A stretch of 41,261 nucleotides of DNA from Clostridium acetireducens DSM 10703 (lineage in GTDB: Bacteria > Bacillota > Clostridia > Clostridiales > Clostridiaceae): contig NZ_LZFO01000019.1 in assembly GCF_001758365.1 (NCBI RefSeq), forward strand, positions 1 to 41,261, given 5' to 3'. Below the pieces are notes generated by a model. The model worked only from the letters and a program-made list of their open reading frames with translations. It did no database searches and was not told where the DNA came from. Positions 16,930-25,057 of the stretch are shown here, one piece after another. Position 1 is the first letter of the stretch; the number at the start of each line of letters is the position of its first letter. Both the position numbers and the translations under genes were made by a program.

Positions 16930-18048
16930 TTAATTATTACAACGCTTATGTTTGTCTTTTTTTAATAAAACTGCTGCCATTATTGTTATAGGAATAGTAA
17001 AAATCAATCCTATACTTCCAGCAAGGGCTCTCAAAATTTCAGTAGAAATTTCTTGTTTATTTATAAATTGCACAAAAGATACATCATAAGTCATGTATAA
17101 AAGCAATAAATTTAAAGAACTACCAGCATAAGCTAATATAAGTGTATTTGCCATAGTTCCCATAATATCTTTTCCTATATTCATTCCACATTGTATAATT
17201 TCTTTAGAAGTAACCTGTGGATTATTTTCTTTAATTTCATGAAGAGCAGAAGCTATAGACATACTAACATCCATTACAGCTCCTAATGCACCTAATATAA
17301 TTGCTGAAAACAATAATCCTTTAAAATCCAAATGTGTACTTTGAGATATCTTACCAAGCATAAAATTGCTCTCTTCGCTTAATCCTGAAATATTAGCTAT
17401 TCTTATAACCAAAGAACTTATAAATCCTGCAACAATAACCCCTCCTGCAGTTCCAATAATTGCTACAAATGATTTTTTACTAAAACCATTAAGTATTACA
17501 AGAGTAATAATGGTAATTCCTATAGCAATACCAATAGACAATGTAGTAGGATTTTGACCTTTAAGAATACCAGGTAGCAAAATTTTTATAATAGCAGCAC
17601 CTGTAATTAGCAAAGTAATTATAGATTTTATGCCTTTAAATCCACCAATTATAATTAAAAAGAAAACAAAAGCAATGGATAAATAAAGTAAGTATTTCTC
17701 TCTAACAAACTCAACTATATAACCTCCAGCTAACTCACCACTTTCATTTTCTTTTAAACAAACCAAAACTTTATCCCCTTTTTTTAGCACTAATGGTTCT
17801 TCACAAGATAAAATAATTTCATTTTTTAATATTATATTCTTTCCTGAAAATTTCCCTTCCAAAATAGATAAATTAACCTCTTGAGGCTCTTCTGAAGAAG
17901 TAATTTCTATAACTTCAGCCTTCACCGGTGAAAATTTATCACTTTCATTATCTTCAAACGCTTGTACATAAACACTACAATGCAATTGAATAATTATGTT
18001 TATAAAAAGTACAATGCATAAGTTAATTAATTTTTTATCTTTAAGCAC
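16930..18048 (-). CDS. YibE/F family membrane protein (paralogue 1)
   Basis: Protein of 372 residues with an N-terminal signal-like hydrophobic segment, an extracytoplasmic beta-rich domain of about 90 residues, and then seven or eight hydrophobic spans of the YibE/F family. Family-like segments are GGFKGIKSIITLLITGAAIIK, GALGAVMDVSMSIASALHE and MGTMANTLILAYAGSSL. Function in this family is unsettled; no transport activity can be assigned. It is paralogous to the divergent gene at 18637 along its whole length. The ATG follows AAAGGAG. It is flanked by the direct repeats E4 and E5. Confidence 0.85.
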   Translation of the reverse strand: MLKDKKLINLCIVLFINIIIQLHCSVYVQAFEDNESDKFSPVKAEVIEITSSEEPQEVNLSILEGKFSGKNIILKNEIILSCEEPLVLKKGDKVLVCLKENESGELAGGYIVEFVREKYLLYLSIAFVFFLIIIGGFKGIKSIITLLITGAAIIKILLPGILKGQNPTTLSIGIAIGITIITLVILNGFSKKSFVAIIGTAGGVIVAGFISSLVIRIANISGLSEESNFMLGKISQSTHLDFKGLLFSAIILGALGAVMDVSMSIASALHEIKENNPQVTSKEIIQCGMNIGKDIMGTMANTLILAYAGSSLNLLLLYMTYDVSFVQFINKQEISTEILRALAGSIGLIFTIPITIMAAVLLKKDKHKRCNN

Positions 18049-18150
18049 TTAAATTCTCCTTTCTCAAATTGCTTTTTTATATTTATATTATTTTGATTAA
18101 ATTATTATTCATGAAAAAAGAGATTTAGATTAAAAAAATTGCTATGCAAT

Positions 18151-18192
18151 TTTTTTTAGTGAAAAGTTAAGATTTAAGAGTGAAAAATTATG
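18151..18192 (+). repeat. partial heptad repeat F7
   Basis: TTTTTTTTAGTGAAAAG, TTAAGATTTAAGAGTG and AAAAATTATGG match F6 and lead into E5 in the same way. Confidence 0.5.
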
Positions 18193-18497
18193 GAGATAAT
18201 TTGCAGATAGAAAATAATATGTATGAAAATAATAAAACAGCAGACATAAAGAGATTTGGAAAATAATTCGAATGAATTTTAGACACTCTTAGAATAAAAA
18301 ATAAAAAAACTCCGTAATTCATCACAGGACGTGATGAGCCAATTTCCGCACCAAGGACGGTGCATAAATTGGGTAGGAGTTTTTTTATTTTTTATTCTTA
18401 GAGTGTCTTAATGAAATGACTTATTTTCCAAATCTCTTTATGTCTGCTGTTTTATTATTTTCATACATATTATTTTCTATCTGCAAATTATCTTTAT
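18190..18497. repeat. giant palindromic element E5 (forward core)
   Basis: Palindrome of about 308 bp between the divergent YibE/F genes. Arms begin GGAGATAATTTGCAGATAG on the left and close with CTATCTGCAAATTATCT on the right. The core is the GCACC/GGTGC version. Compared with the solo palindrome at 15372, TGCA is present on both sides of the insertion, which could be a 4-bp target duplication. It shares flanks with E4 (F-type repeat on the left; TTCAACAACTTATAATTT on the right). Confidence 0.93.
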
Positions 18498-18636
18498 GTT
18501 TTTTTGTTCAACAACTTATAATTTCACTTATCCAATATACTACCGAATTTTATAAAAATATTTGTTATAATAGATGTTGTAGTGCAAAAGTTAATTTATT
18601 AAATATATCTAATAAAGAAAGGACTAATAGAGTAAA

Positions 18637-19782
18637 ATGGTTAATAATTATAAAAATAAAAATTTTGTAATAGGTGTAATTGTATTGGTTGCATTAATGT
18701 CATTATTTTTTTATAATACTCTTAAAAAAAGCTATCCTAATGCTGTGCAAGGTGTAGTTTTAAGCTATTCTCATGGAAAGGAAAACAATAATAAAAGTTA
18801 TAAATATAATTATGTAGATGTAAAAATTACATCTGGTTCACATAAAGATAAAAAAATATCTGTTCAAAATTTTTCTTCAGGTCATATAAAAAGTGAAGAT
18901 GTTAATACAGGAAATTTCGCAGAGCCAGGAGATGAGGTGCTTTTAAATCTAAAAGAGGATTCTAAGGGAAATATAGAATCTGCATATATATTTGAAATTG
19001 TAAGATATAAGCATATTTATAAGTTGGTATCACTTTTTGTTATAATACTATTATTAATAGGAGGTTTAAAAGGTTTAAAATCTATTGTGGCATTGATATT
19101 TACTGGTGTTATAGTAATTAAAGTAATGATACCTTTAATATTAATAGGTGTAGACCCAATAAAACTTTCCATAGCAATATGTATTTTGGTAACTATTGTA
19201 AATTTAATTTTAATAAGTGGCAAAAACAAAAAAACTTTTGCTGCAATAATAGGTACTTTGGGAGGTTTATTTATTTCTGGAGCAATAGCTATTTTCTCTA
19301 ATTCTGTAATTAAAGTTAAAGGTCTTACTGATGAGGAAATTAAGTTTTTAACTTATGTATCACGAAATCCTAACTTTAACTTTGGAGGATTACTTTTTGC
19401 AGGTATAATAATGGGGGCTTTGGGAGCTGTAATGGATGTTAGCATATCTATTGCTTCTTCTATGAAGGAAATAAAAGAGGCAAATCCTGAAATAGGAACT
19501 AGGGAATTAATAAAATCAGGAATGACTATTGGGCAAGATATAATAGGCTCTATGTCAAATACTTTAATACTTGCTTATGTGGGAGGAGCAATGTATTTAA
19601 TGATTATGATAAGTTCCAATGGTATGGATTTTTGCAGAACAATAAATCAAGATATTATAGCTTCGGAAATTTTAAGAGCTTTGGCAGGAAGTATAGGATT
19701 GATTTTTTCAGTACCTCTTACGGCTATAGTTTATGCTTTATTTGAAAAATTTAATATTGATATTGAATCTTTTGTAAAGTAA
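18637..19782 (+). CDS. YibE/F family membrane protein (paralogue 2)
   Basis: Protein of 381 residues, same architecture as the minus-strand paralogue: N-terminal membrane anchor (residues about 9-28), an extracytoplasmic domain of about 90 residues with NNNKSYKYNYVDVKITSGSH, then the YibE/F transmembrane block with GGLKGLKSIVALIFTGVIVIK, GALGAVMDVSISIASSMKE and GSMSNTLILAYVGGAM. The ribosome binding site (GAAAGGA) is about 15 nt from the ATG, weaker than usual. Two divergent paralogues separated by an E element suggest an old inverted gene duplication. Function is unknown. Confidence 0.85.
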   Translation: MVNNYKNKNFVIGVIVLVALMSLFFYNTLKKSYPNAVQGVVLSYSHGKENNNKSYKYNYVDVKITSGSHKDKKISVQNFSSGHIKSEDVNTGNFAEPGDEVLLNLKEDSKGNIESAYIFEIVRYKHIYKLVSLFVIILLLIGGLKGLKSIVALIFTGVIVIKVMIPLILIGVDPIKLSIAICILVTIVNLILISGKNKKTFAAIIGTLGGLFISGAIAIFSNSVIKVKGLTDEEIKFLTYVSRNPNFNFGGLLFAGIIMGALGAVMDVSISIASSMKEIKEANPEIGTRELIKSGMTIGQDIIGSMSNTLILAYVGGAMYLMIMISSNGMDFCRTINQDIIASEILRALAGSIGLIFSVPLTAIVYALFEKFNIDIESFVK

Positions 19783-19881
19783 AATAGTAATTTAAAATGG
19801 AAAATAGGATAAACTTTTAATATAAGTATAAAATAAATAATTAGTTTTGAAAGGTTTTATTAGAAAGGATTGAATTAACCA

Positions 19882-20967
19882 ATGAATGTAGTTTCATTTT
19901 TTGCTGGTGCCGGTGGTTTAGATAAAGGATTTGAAGAAGTAGGATTTAATATTGTATGGGCTAATGAAAAAGATAAAACCATATGGGATACATATAAGTA
20001 CAATCATCCTAATACTTTATTAGAAACTAAATCTATAGTAGATGTTAAGTTAGAGGATATTCCAAAAATCAAAATAGATGGAGTTATAGGAGGACCACCT
20101 TGTCAAAGTTGGTCTCTGGCTGGAGCAATGAGAGGAATAGATGATGAAAGAGGAGCTTTATTTTATGAATATTTAAGACTTCTTAAAGAAATAGAACCTA
20201 AATTTTTTGTGGTTGAAAATGTACCTGGAATTGTATCTAGTAGACATATAAAAGTTTTTCGTCATATAAAAAAAATGTTTGAAAATTGTGGAGAAATTGG
20301 CTATAATGTAGAGTTTGATATACTAAATTCAAGTGAGTTTGGAGTATGTCAAGAAAGAAAAAGAGTTTTTTTAGTAGGATATAGAAAGGATTTAAATAAA
20401 AAATTTCAATTTAATGAACTGGAAAAATTTAAAGTTAAGAAAAAAGTAACTTTAAGGGAATGTATAGGTGATTTACCAGAACCAGTACCTGCTAAAGATA
20501 AAAATAAAACTAATGGTAATATACTTGAAATAAATGCACATGAATATGCTATAGGGGGATTTTCTAGTATTTATATGTCTAGAAATAGAAAGAAAAGTTG
20601 GGATCAACAGTCATTTACTATACAAGCAAGTGGAAGACATGCACCTCTTCATCCAAAATCTGCACCTATGGTAAAAATAGAAAAAGATAAATGGATTTTT
20701 GATAAAAATACATATTATCCTTATAGAAGGTTATCTATTAGAGAGTGTGCTAGGATACAATCATTTTCAGATAATTTTAAGTTTATATATAACTCTGTTA
20801 TGGATGGGTATAAAATGGTGGGAAATGCAGTTCCAGTAAAGTTGGCTAAAGTAGTAGCTTCTCAAGTAATAAAAGATTTTAATGAAATAAAAAATAATCA
20901 AAATTTAACTGATGATTATACAAATAATAAAATAACAATATTTGAACCATATAGAATAATAATTTAA
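19882..20967 (+). CDS. DNA (cytosine-5)-methyltransferase
   Basis: Type II C5 methyltransferase of 361 residues. Motif I is FFAGAGGLDKGF at residues 6-17 (S-adenosylmethionine binding), motif IV is GGPPCQSWS with the catalytic Cys near residue 74, motif VI is VVENVPG, motif VIII is QERKRVFLVGYR, and motifs IX-X end in RECARIQSF and GYKMVGNAVPVKLAK. The variable target-recognition region lies between motifs VIII and IX (residues about 175-260) and does not reveal the recognised sequence. The gene is convergent with a candidate nuclease 58 bp away across a shared terminator, as in restriction-modification systems. The start is the ATG after AAAGGATTG. Confidence 0.95.
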   Translation: MNVVSFFAGAGGLDKGFEEVGFNIVWANEKDKTIWDTYKYNHPNTLLETKSIVDVKLEDIPKIKIDGVIGGPPCQSWSLAGAMRGIDDERGALFYEYLRLLKEIEPKFFVVENVPGIVSSRHIKVFRHIKKMFENCGEIGYNVEFDILNSSEFGVCQERKRVFLVGYRKDLNKKFQFNELEKFKVKKKVTLRECIGDLPEPVPAKDKNKTNGNILEINAHEYAIGGFSSIYMSRNRKKSWDQQSFTIQASGRHAPLHPKSAPMVKIEKDKWIFDKNTYYPYRRLSIRECARIQSFSDNFKFIYNSVMDGYKMVGNAVPVKLAKVVASQVIKDFNEIKNNQNLTDDYTNNKITIFEPYRIII

Positions 20968-20987
20968 ATAAAATATAATTTTATAAT

Positions 20988-21024
20988 AAATAAGTGTATA
21001 GTATTATTTGCTATACACTTATTT
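20988..21024. terminator. bidirectional terminator between methyltransferase and nuclease
   Basis: AAATAAGTGTATAG (20988-21001) pairs perfectly with CTATACACTTATTT (21011-21024), 9-nt loop, with A/T runs on both sides. It ends both convergent genes. Confidence 0.85.
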
Positions 21025-21025
21025 A

Positions 21026-21940
21026 TTATTGATTTATTATAGTAGTATTTAAAATTTTGTTAGAATTAAAGTCGTCTATAGAATTTATGTTTAACTTATT
21101 TAAACAATTTTTAAGGTTGTCCATTATATCCGTAGCTACATATTTTAGAGGATTATCAAATACTATTTCACTACACAGTTTACCTTTATTTATAGTCCAA
21201 TTTACATATATTAGTAGTGATCTTTTTCCATCACATTTATCTTCAAGAATTCTGTAATTACATCCTGTGCAAGCAAAGTATATATTGGGGTGATCTATAA
21301 TAAATTTTTCTATTGGAATAAGCTTATCTATGATATCTTGAACGCTAAAGGAATTTTTAATATCTCCCCATAAAATAGTATTAGCTATACCTGAGTTTTC
21401 AATTTGATTTTTTCCTACAAAGCAATGCTTTTTATCATCAGGTAAATGTATACCACTATAAACATCTTTAATAATTTCAGCAGTTTTTTCTTTGGGCACA
21501 ATTAATTTTCCGCTTAATTTTCTATTAGCTACTGTAAGTATTTCAAATTTCCATCCCAAAGTTATTGAGCCTGGTTTAGTAGGGTACTTTCCTTTTATAT
21601 ATATTAATTTTGAATTTAACAAATCATTTTTAATATTTTTTATAGAGTTTTTTAATATATTTTCCCAATCACATCCTAAAAGTTGTTTAGCTCTTTCAGC
21701 TTTAATTTTATTTTCAAGAAACTCAGCATTGTTTTTTTTATAAGATATTTTTATAGAAAGAGGTTTGTTTGTAGAAAGTTTTCGTACTCCTACAAATACA
21801 TCAGTTTTTGACTCTCCTTTAGGAGGCATTGGTTTGCCAGCAAACTCAATTATATATTTTTCACCATTGTAATAAAATATTTCATTAGGTTTAAATATTG
21901 ATAAAAGCTTTTTTTCATGAGCACTAAATTGTTTAGCCAT
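21026..21940 (-). CDS. candidate type II restriction endonuclease
   Basis: Cytoplasmic protein of 304 residues. I cannot name an exact family, but the N-terminal region looks like a PD-(D/E)XK nuclease: GESKTDVFVGVR around Asp47, then a strand LSIKISYK with Lys64/Lys68, followed by a helix (AEFLENKIKAERAKQLLG). A cysteine cluster CTGC...DKC near residues 224-237 could bind zinc. It is convergent with the C5 methyltransferase and shares its terminator, which is the main support for a cognate restriction role. The ATG follows AAGGGAG. Alternatives are a Very-short-patch-like or other defence nuclease. Confidence 0.6.
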   Translation of the reverse strand: MAKQFSAHEKKLLSIFKPNEIFYYNGEKYIIEFAGKPMPPKGESKTDVFVGVRKLSTNKPLSIKISYKKNNAEFLENKIKAERAKQLLGCDWENILKNSIKNIKNDLLNSKLIYIKGKYPTKPGSITLGWKFEILTVANRKLSGKLIVPKEKTAEIIKDVYSGIHLPDDKKHCFVGKNQIENSGIANTILWGDIKNSFSVQDIIDKLIPIEKFIIDHPNIYFACTGCNYRILEDKCDGKRSLLIYVNWTINKGKLCSEIVFDNPLKYVATDIMDNLKNCLNKLNINSIDDFNSNKILNTTIINQ

Positions 21941-22118
21941 TTAATAAGCTCCCTTCTGTATATGTTCTACTAATTAATATGTTAGCGTAAAATCATAAAT
22001 ATTTAAATAATAAAAAACAAATTTAAATCAGTAAAATATTAAAGTAATAAATTTAGAAAAGAATACATAGCTATTATTATAAAAACAAATTAACTTAAAT
22101 ATGAAAAGGTGGGGTAAT

Positions 22119-23879
22119 ATGAAAGTTATAATGTCCGGAAATGAAGCTATTGCAAGAGGAGCTTTTGAGGCAGGATGCTCTGTAGCTTCAGCTTATCCAG
22201 GAACTCCTAGTACAGAGATACTTGAAAATTTTGCGAAATATAAATATGTGTATGCTCAGTGGGCACCTAACGAAAAGGTTGCTTTGGAATTTGCTGCAGG
22301 TGCTGCTATAGCAGGAGCACGAAGTTTGGCTGCTATGAAACATGTAGGATTAAATGTAGCGGCAGATCCATTTTTTACATTAGCTTATACAGGTATAAAT
22401 GGTGGATTAGTAATTATAACTGCTGATGATCCAGGATTTCACTCTTCTCAAAATGAGCAAGATAATAGATTGTATGCACCTCATGCTAAGGTTCCTCTAA
22501 TTGAACCTTCTGATTCTCAAGAATGTAAAGACTTTATAAAATTATCCTATGAAATAAGTGAAGAATTTGACACTCCAGTATTGTTTAGAAGTACTACAAG
22601 AGTTTCTCATGCAAAGAGTATAGTAAGTTTTGAAGATAAAAAAGACATTAATGTAAAAGAGTATAAAAAGAATCCTCAAAAATTTGTTATGGCACCAGCT
22701 AATGCTAAGAAAAGGCATTATGTAGTTGAAGAAAGACTTGAAAAATTAAGAGAGTATTCAAATAAAACTCCAATAAATAAAATTGAAATGGGAGATACAA
22801 AAATAGGTATAATTACTGCGGGAATTTGCTATCAATATGCTAAGGAAGTTTTAGGAGATAATGCTTCTTTCTTAAAAATAGGAATGAGCTATCCTTTACC
22901 TGATAAAAAAATAAGAGAATTTGCATCTAAAGTAGATAAAATATATGTAGTAGAAGAAAATGAGCCTTATATTGAAACTTTTGTTAAGGCTATGGGAATA
23001 AAGTGCTTAGGAAAAGAAGTACTTCCTATTTGCGAAGAATTAAATCCAAACATAATAAGAAAAGCTATATTAGGTGAAGAAATAGAAGAAAGCTATAAAT
23101 CAGATATAGTACCACCATCTAGACCGCCAGTTTTATGTCCAGGATGTCCTCATAGGGGAATATACTATGCAGTATCCAAGTATAAAGATGTAATAGCTAC
23201 TGGAGATATAGGATGCTACACATTAGGAGTGGCTCCACCACTTAGTGTAACAGATACAGTAATTTGTATGGGAGCTTCTGTGTCAGCTGGATTGGGTGTG
23301 GAAAAAGTAAATAATATGGTAAATAGAAAGAATAAAGTATTTGCATTTATAGGAGACTCAACTTTCTTCCATTCAGGAATTACTGGTCTTGTAAACTCTA
23401 TATATAATAAAATTCCACTAGTAACTTGCATATTAGATAATAGAACTACTGGAATGACTGGTCACCAAGATAACCCAGGTACAGGCAGAACTCTTCAAGG
23501 AGAAGAAACAGTAGCTGTGGATATAAAGAAATTAGTACTTTCTTTAGGAATAAAAGAGGAAAATGTTAAAGTAATAAATCCTTATAATTTAAGTGAAACA
23601 AATGAAGCAGTAAAAATGGCTCATGATGCAAAAGATCCTTTTGTAATAATATCTAAACAACCTTGTGCATTATTAAAATCCACTGTAAAGGCAAGAAAAG
23701 ATATTAAATGTGTTATAAACACTGATAAATGTAAAAAGTGTAAAGCCTGTCTAAAGACTGGTTGTCCAGCACTTCAATATAAAGATGGTGTTGTAAGTAT
23801 AGATAAAAATGCATGTAATGGCTGTGGCATATGTAAACAGGTATGTAAGTTTAATGCTATAGAAAAGGTGGGTGAATAA
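22119..23879 (+). CDS. iorA: indolepyruvate:ferredoxin oxidoreductase alpha subunit
   Basis: Large subunit (586 residues from the ATG at 22119, which follows AAAGGTGGGG; an ATG six codons upstream overlaps that site). It oxidatively decarboxylates arylpyruvates to aryl-CoA with ferredoxin, a step in aromatic amino acid (Stickland) fermentation. The N-terminus has the SAYPGTPSTEI pyrimidine-domain motif; the thiamine-diphosphate domain has GDIGCYTLG (about residue 361) and GDSTFFHSG (about 411). The C-terminus carries two [4Fe-4S] motifs, CKKCKACLKTGCP and CNGCGICKQVCK (about 538-577). iorB follows after 1 nt. Confidence 0.96.
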   Translation: MKVIMSGNEAIARGAFEAGCSVASAYPGTPSTEILENFAKYKYVYAQWAPNEKVALEFAAGAAIAGARSLAAMKHVGLNVAADPFFTLAYTGINGGLVIITADDPGFHSSQNEQDNRLYAPHAKVPLIEPSDSQECKDFIKLSYEISEEFDTPVLFRSTTRVSHAKSIVSFEDKKDINVKEYKKNPQKFVMAPANAKKRHYVVEERLEKLREYSNKTPINKIEMGDTKIGIITAGICYQYAKEVLGDNASFLKIGMSYPLPDKKIREFASKVDKIYVVEENEPYIETFVKAMGIKCLGKEVLPICEELNPNIIRKAILGEEIEESYKSDIVPPSRPPVLCPGCPHRGIYYAVSKYKDVIATGDIGCYTLGVAPPLSVTDTVICMGASVSAGLGVEKVNNMVNRKNKVFAFIGDSTFFHSGITGLVNSIYNKIPLVTCILDNRTTGMTGHQDNPGTGRTLQGEETVAVDIKKLVLSLGIKEENVKVINPYNLSETNEAVKMAHDAKDPFVIISKQPCALLKSTVKARKDIKCVINTDKCKKCKACLKTGCPALQYKDGVVSIDKNACNGCGICKQVCKFNAIEKVGE

Positions 23880-23880
23880 A

Positions 23881-24456
23881 ATGAAGAAGAATAAAAACAT
23901 ATTATTTGTAGGAGTAGGTGGACAGGGTACTATATTAGCTTCAAAAATATTAACAGAGGGACTTTTACAATATGGATATGACGTTAAAATGTCAGAAGTT
24001 CATGGTATGGCTCAAAGAGGAGGTAGTGTTACTACTCAAGTAATTTTTGGAGAAAAGGTTTACTCTCCTTTAATTGAAAAAGGAAATGCAGATGTTATAG
24101 TTGCTTTTGAAAAAAGTGAGGCAGCAAGATGTCTTCCTTATTTAAAGAAAGGTGGATATTTAGTAGTAAATGATTATGAAATATATCCTGTGCCAGTTTT
24201 AATTGGAGCAGAAAAATATCCTGAAAAAGTTAATGAAAAACTTAAAAAAGCAGTAGATAACATAAAAATATTAGATGCATCAAAAATGGCTGAGGATTTA
24301 GGAAATATAAAGGCTCAAAATGTAGTTTTATTAGGAGCATTATTAAATGTGTTAAATTTAGAAGAAGTAGATTGGAATAAAGTTATGAAAGGCATAGTTC
24401 CAGAGAAAGCGTTTGATTTAAATAAAAAAGCTTTAAAGTCTGGAATGGAAGCTTAG
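23881..24456 (+). CDS. iorB: indolepyruvate:ferredoxin oxidoreductase beta subunit
   Basis: Small subunit of 191 residues, of the gamma-domain pyruvate:ferredoxin oxidoreductase family, with the nucleotide-like loop FVGVGGQGTILASKIL at the N-terminus and the conserved EVHGMAQRGGSV segment (about residue 40). The ATG at 23881 lies 1 nt after the stop codon of iorA and is preceded by AAAGGTGGG within the end of iorA, so the genes are translationally coupled; a GTG three codons upstream is less well placed. Together they form the IorAB complex in the cytoplasm. Confidence 0.95.
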   Translation: MKKNKNILFVGVGGQGTILASKILTEGLLQYGYDVKMSEVHGMAQRGGSVTTQVIFGEKVYSPLIEKGNADVIVAFEKSEAARCLPYLKKGGYLVVNDYEIYPVPVLIGAEKYPEKVNEKLKKAVDNIKILDASKMAEDLGNIKAQNVVLLGALLNVLNLEEVDWNKVMKGIVPEKAFDLNKKALKSGMEA

Positions 24457-24540
24457 AAATTTAAAATTTATTTTATATAAAATTAATATGGAGATTTTAA
24501 AAAAGTTTTAATAGACATTTTAAATGAACTTATATAAATA

Positions 24541-24565
24541 AACTAGGGCTAAATTAGCCCTAGTT
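24541..24565. terminator. bidirectional terminator between iorB and osmC
   Basis: AACTAGGGCTAA pairs with TTAGCCCTAGTT around a single base (in practice a small loop), followed by a T-rich run in the plus direction. It closes iorAB and the minus-strand lipoyl genes. Confidence 0.88.
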
Positions 24566-24566
24566 A

Positions 24567-25013
24567 TTATTTTTCTATTACGTAGTTATTTGTTATTTTT
24601 GCTGCATTTTGAATTGTATCTCCTACAGGACAAGTTTTTTCAATAAATTCAACGTATTCTTTAATTTTATCTTCTGGTGCATTGGATTTTATGTGCATTT
24701 TAGTTCTTATAGATTGAATTCCAGGTCTTACATTAGGATTAACTCCTTGGAATCCATCTGGATCTAAGTCACCTTCTACTTCTACCCAAAAATCTTCAAT
24801 ATCAATACCTTGCATTCCTGCAAAAGCCTTTGCCACAATTGATTGACATGCACCTAAAGCACAAAGTACAGCTTCTACAGGATTCATGCCTGTATCAGTA
24901 CCACCTAAATCTTGTGGTTCATCCATTACAATTTTATGTCCTCTTGTATTATCACATTCAATTTTAATACCATCTTTTGCTCTTGCAACTGCTTTAAATA
25001 CTGTAATTGCCAT
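24567..25013 (-). CDS. OsmC/Ohr-family thiol peroxidase
   Basis: Protein of 148 residues of the OsmC/YhfA branch. The two redox cysteines of the family are Cys56 in GACQSI and Cys128 in KTCPVGDT; the loop NPVEAVLCALGACQ is typical. In this family the peroxidatic Cys reduces organic hydroperoxides and is regenerated by dihydrolipoyl groups. The gene is the last of a minus-strand run GcvH-like, LpdA, OsmC, with 44 bp to LpdA, which fits such a chain. The start follows TGGAGGG. Oxygen or peroxide defence is the likely role, although OsmC proteins with other substrates exist. Confidence 0.9.
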   Translation of the reverse strand: MAITVFKAVARAKDGIKIECDNTRGHKIVMDEPQDLGGTDTGMNPVEAVLCALGACQSIVAKAFAGMQGIDIEDFWVEVEGDLDPDGFQGVNPNVRPGIQSIRTKMHIKSNAPEDKIKEYVEFIEKTCPVGDTIQNAAKITNNYVIEK

Positions 25014-25057
25014 AAAAATCCCTCCAATATATATTATTAATTATGCAAAGCATAATT

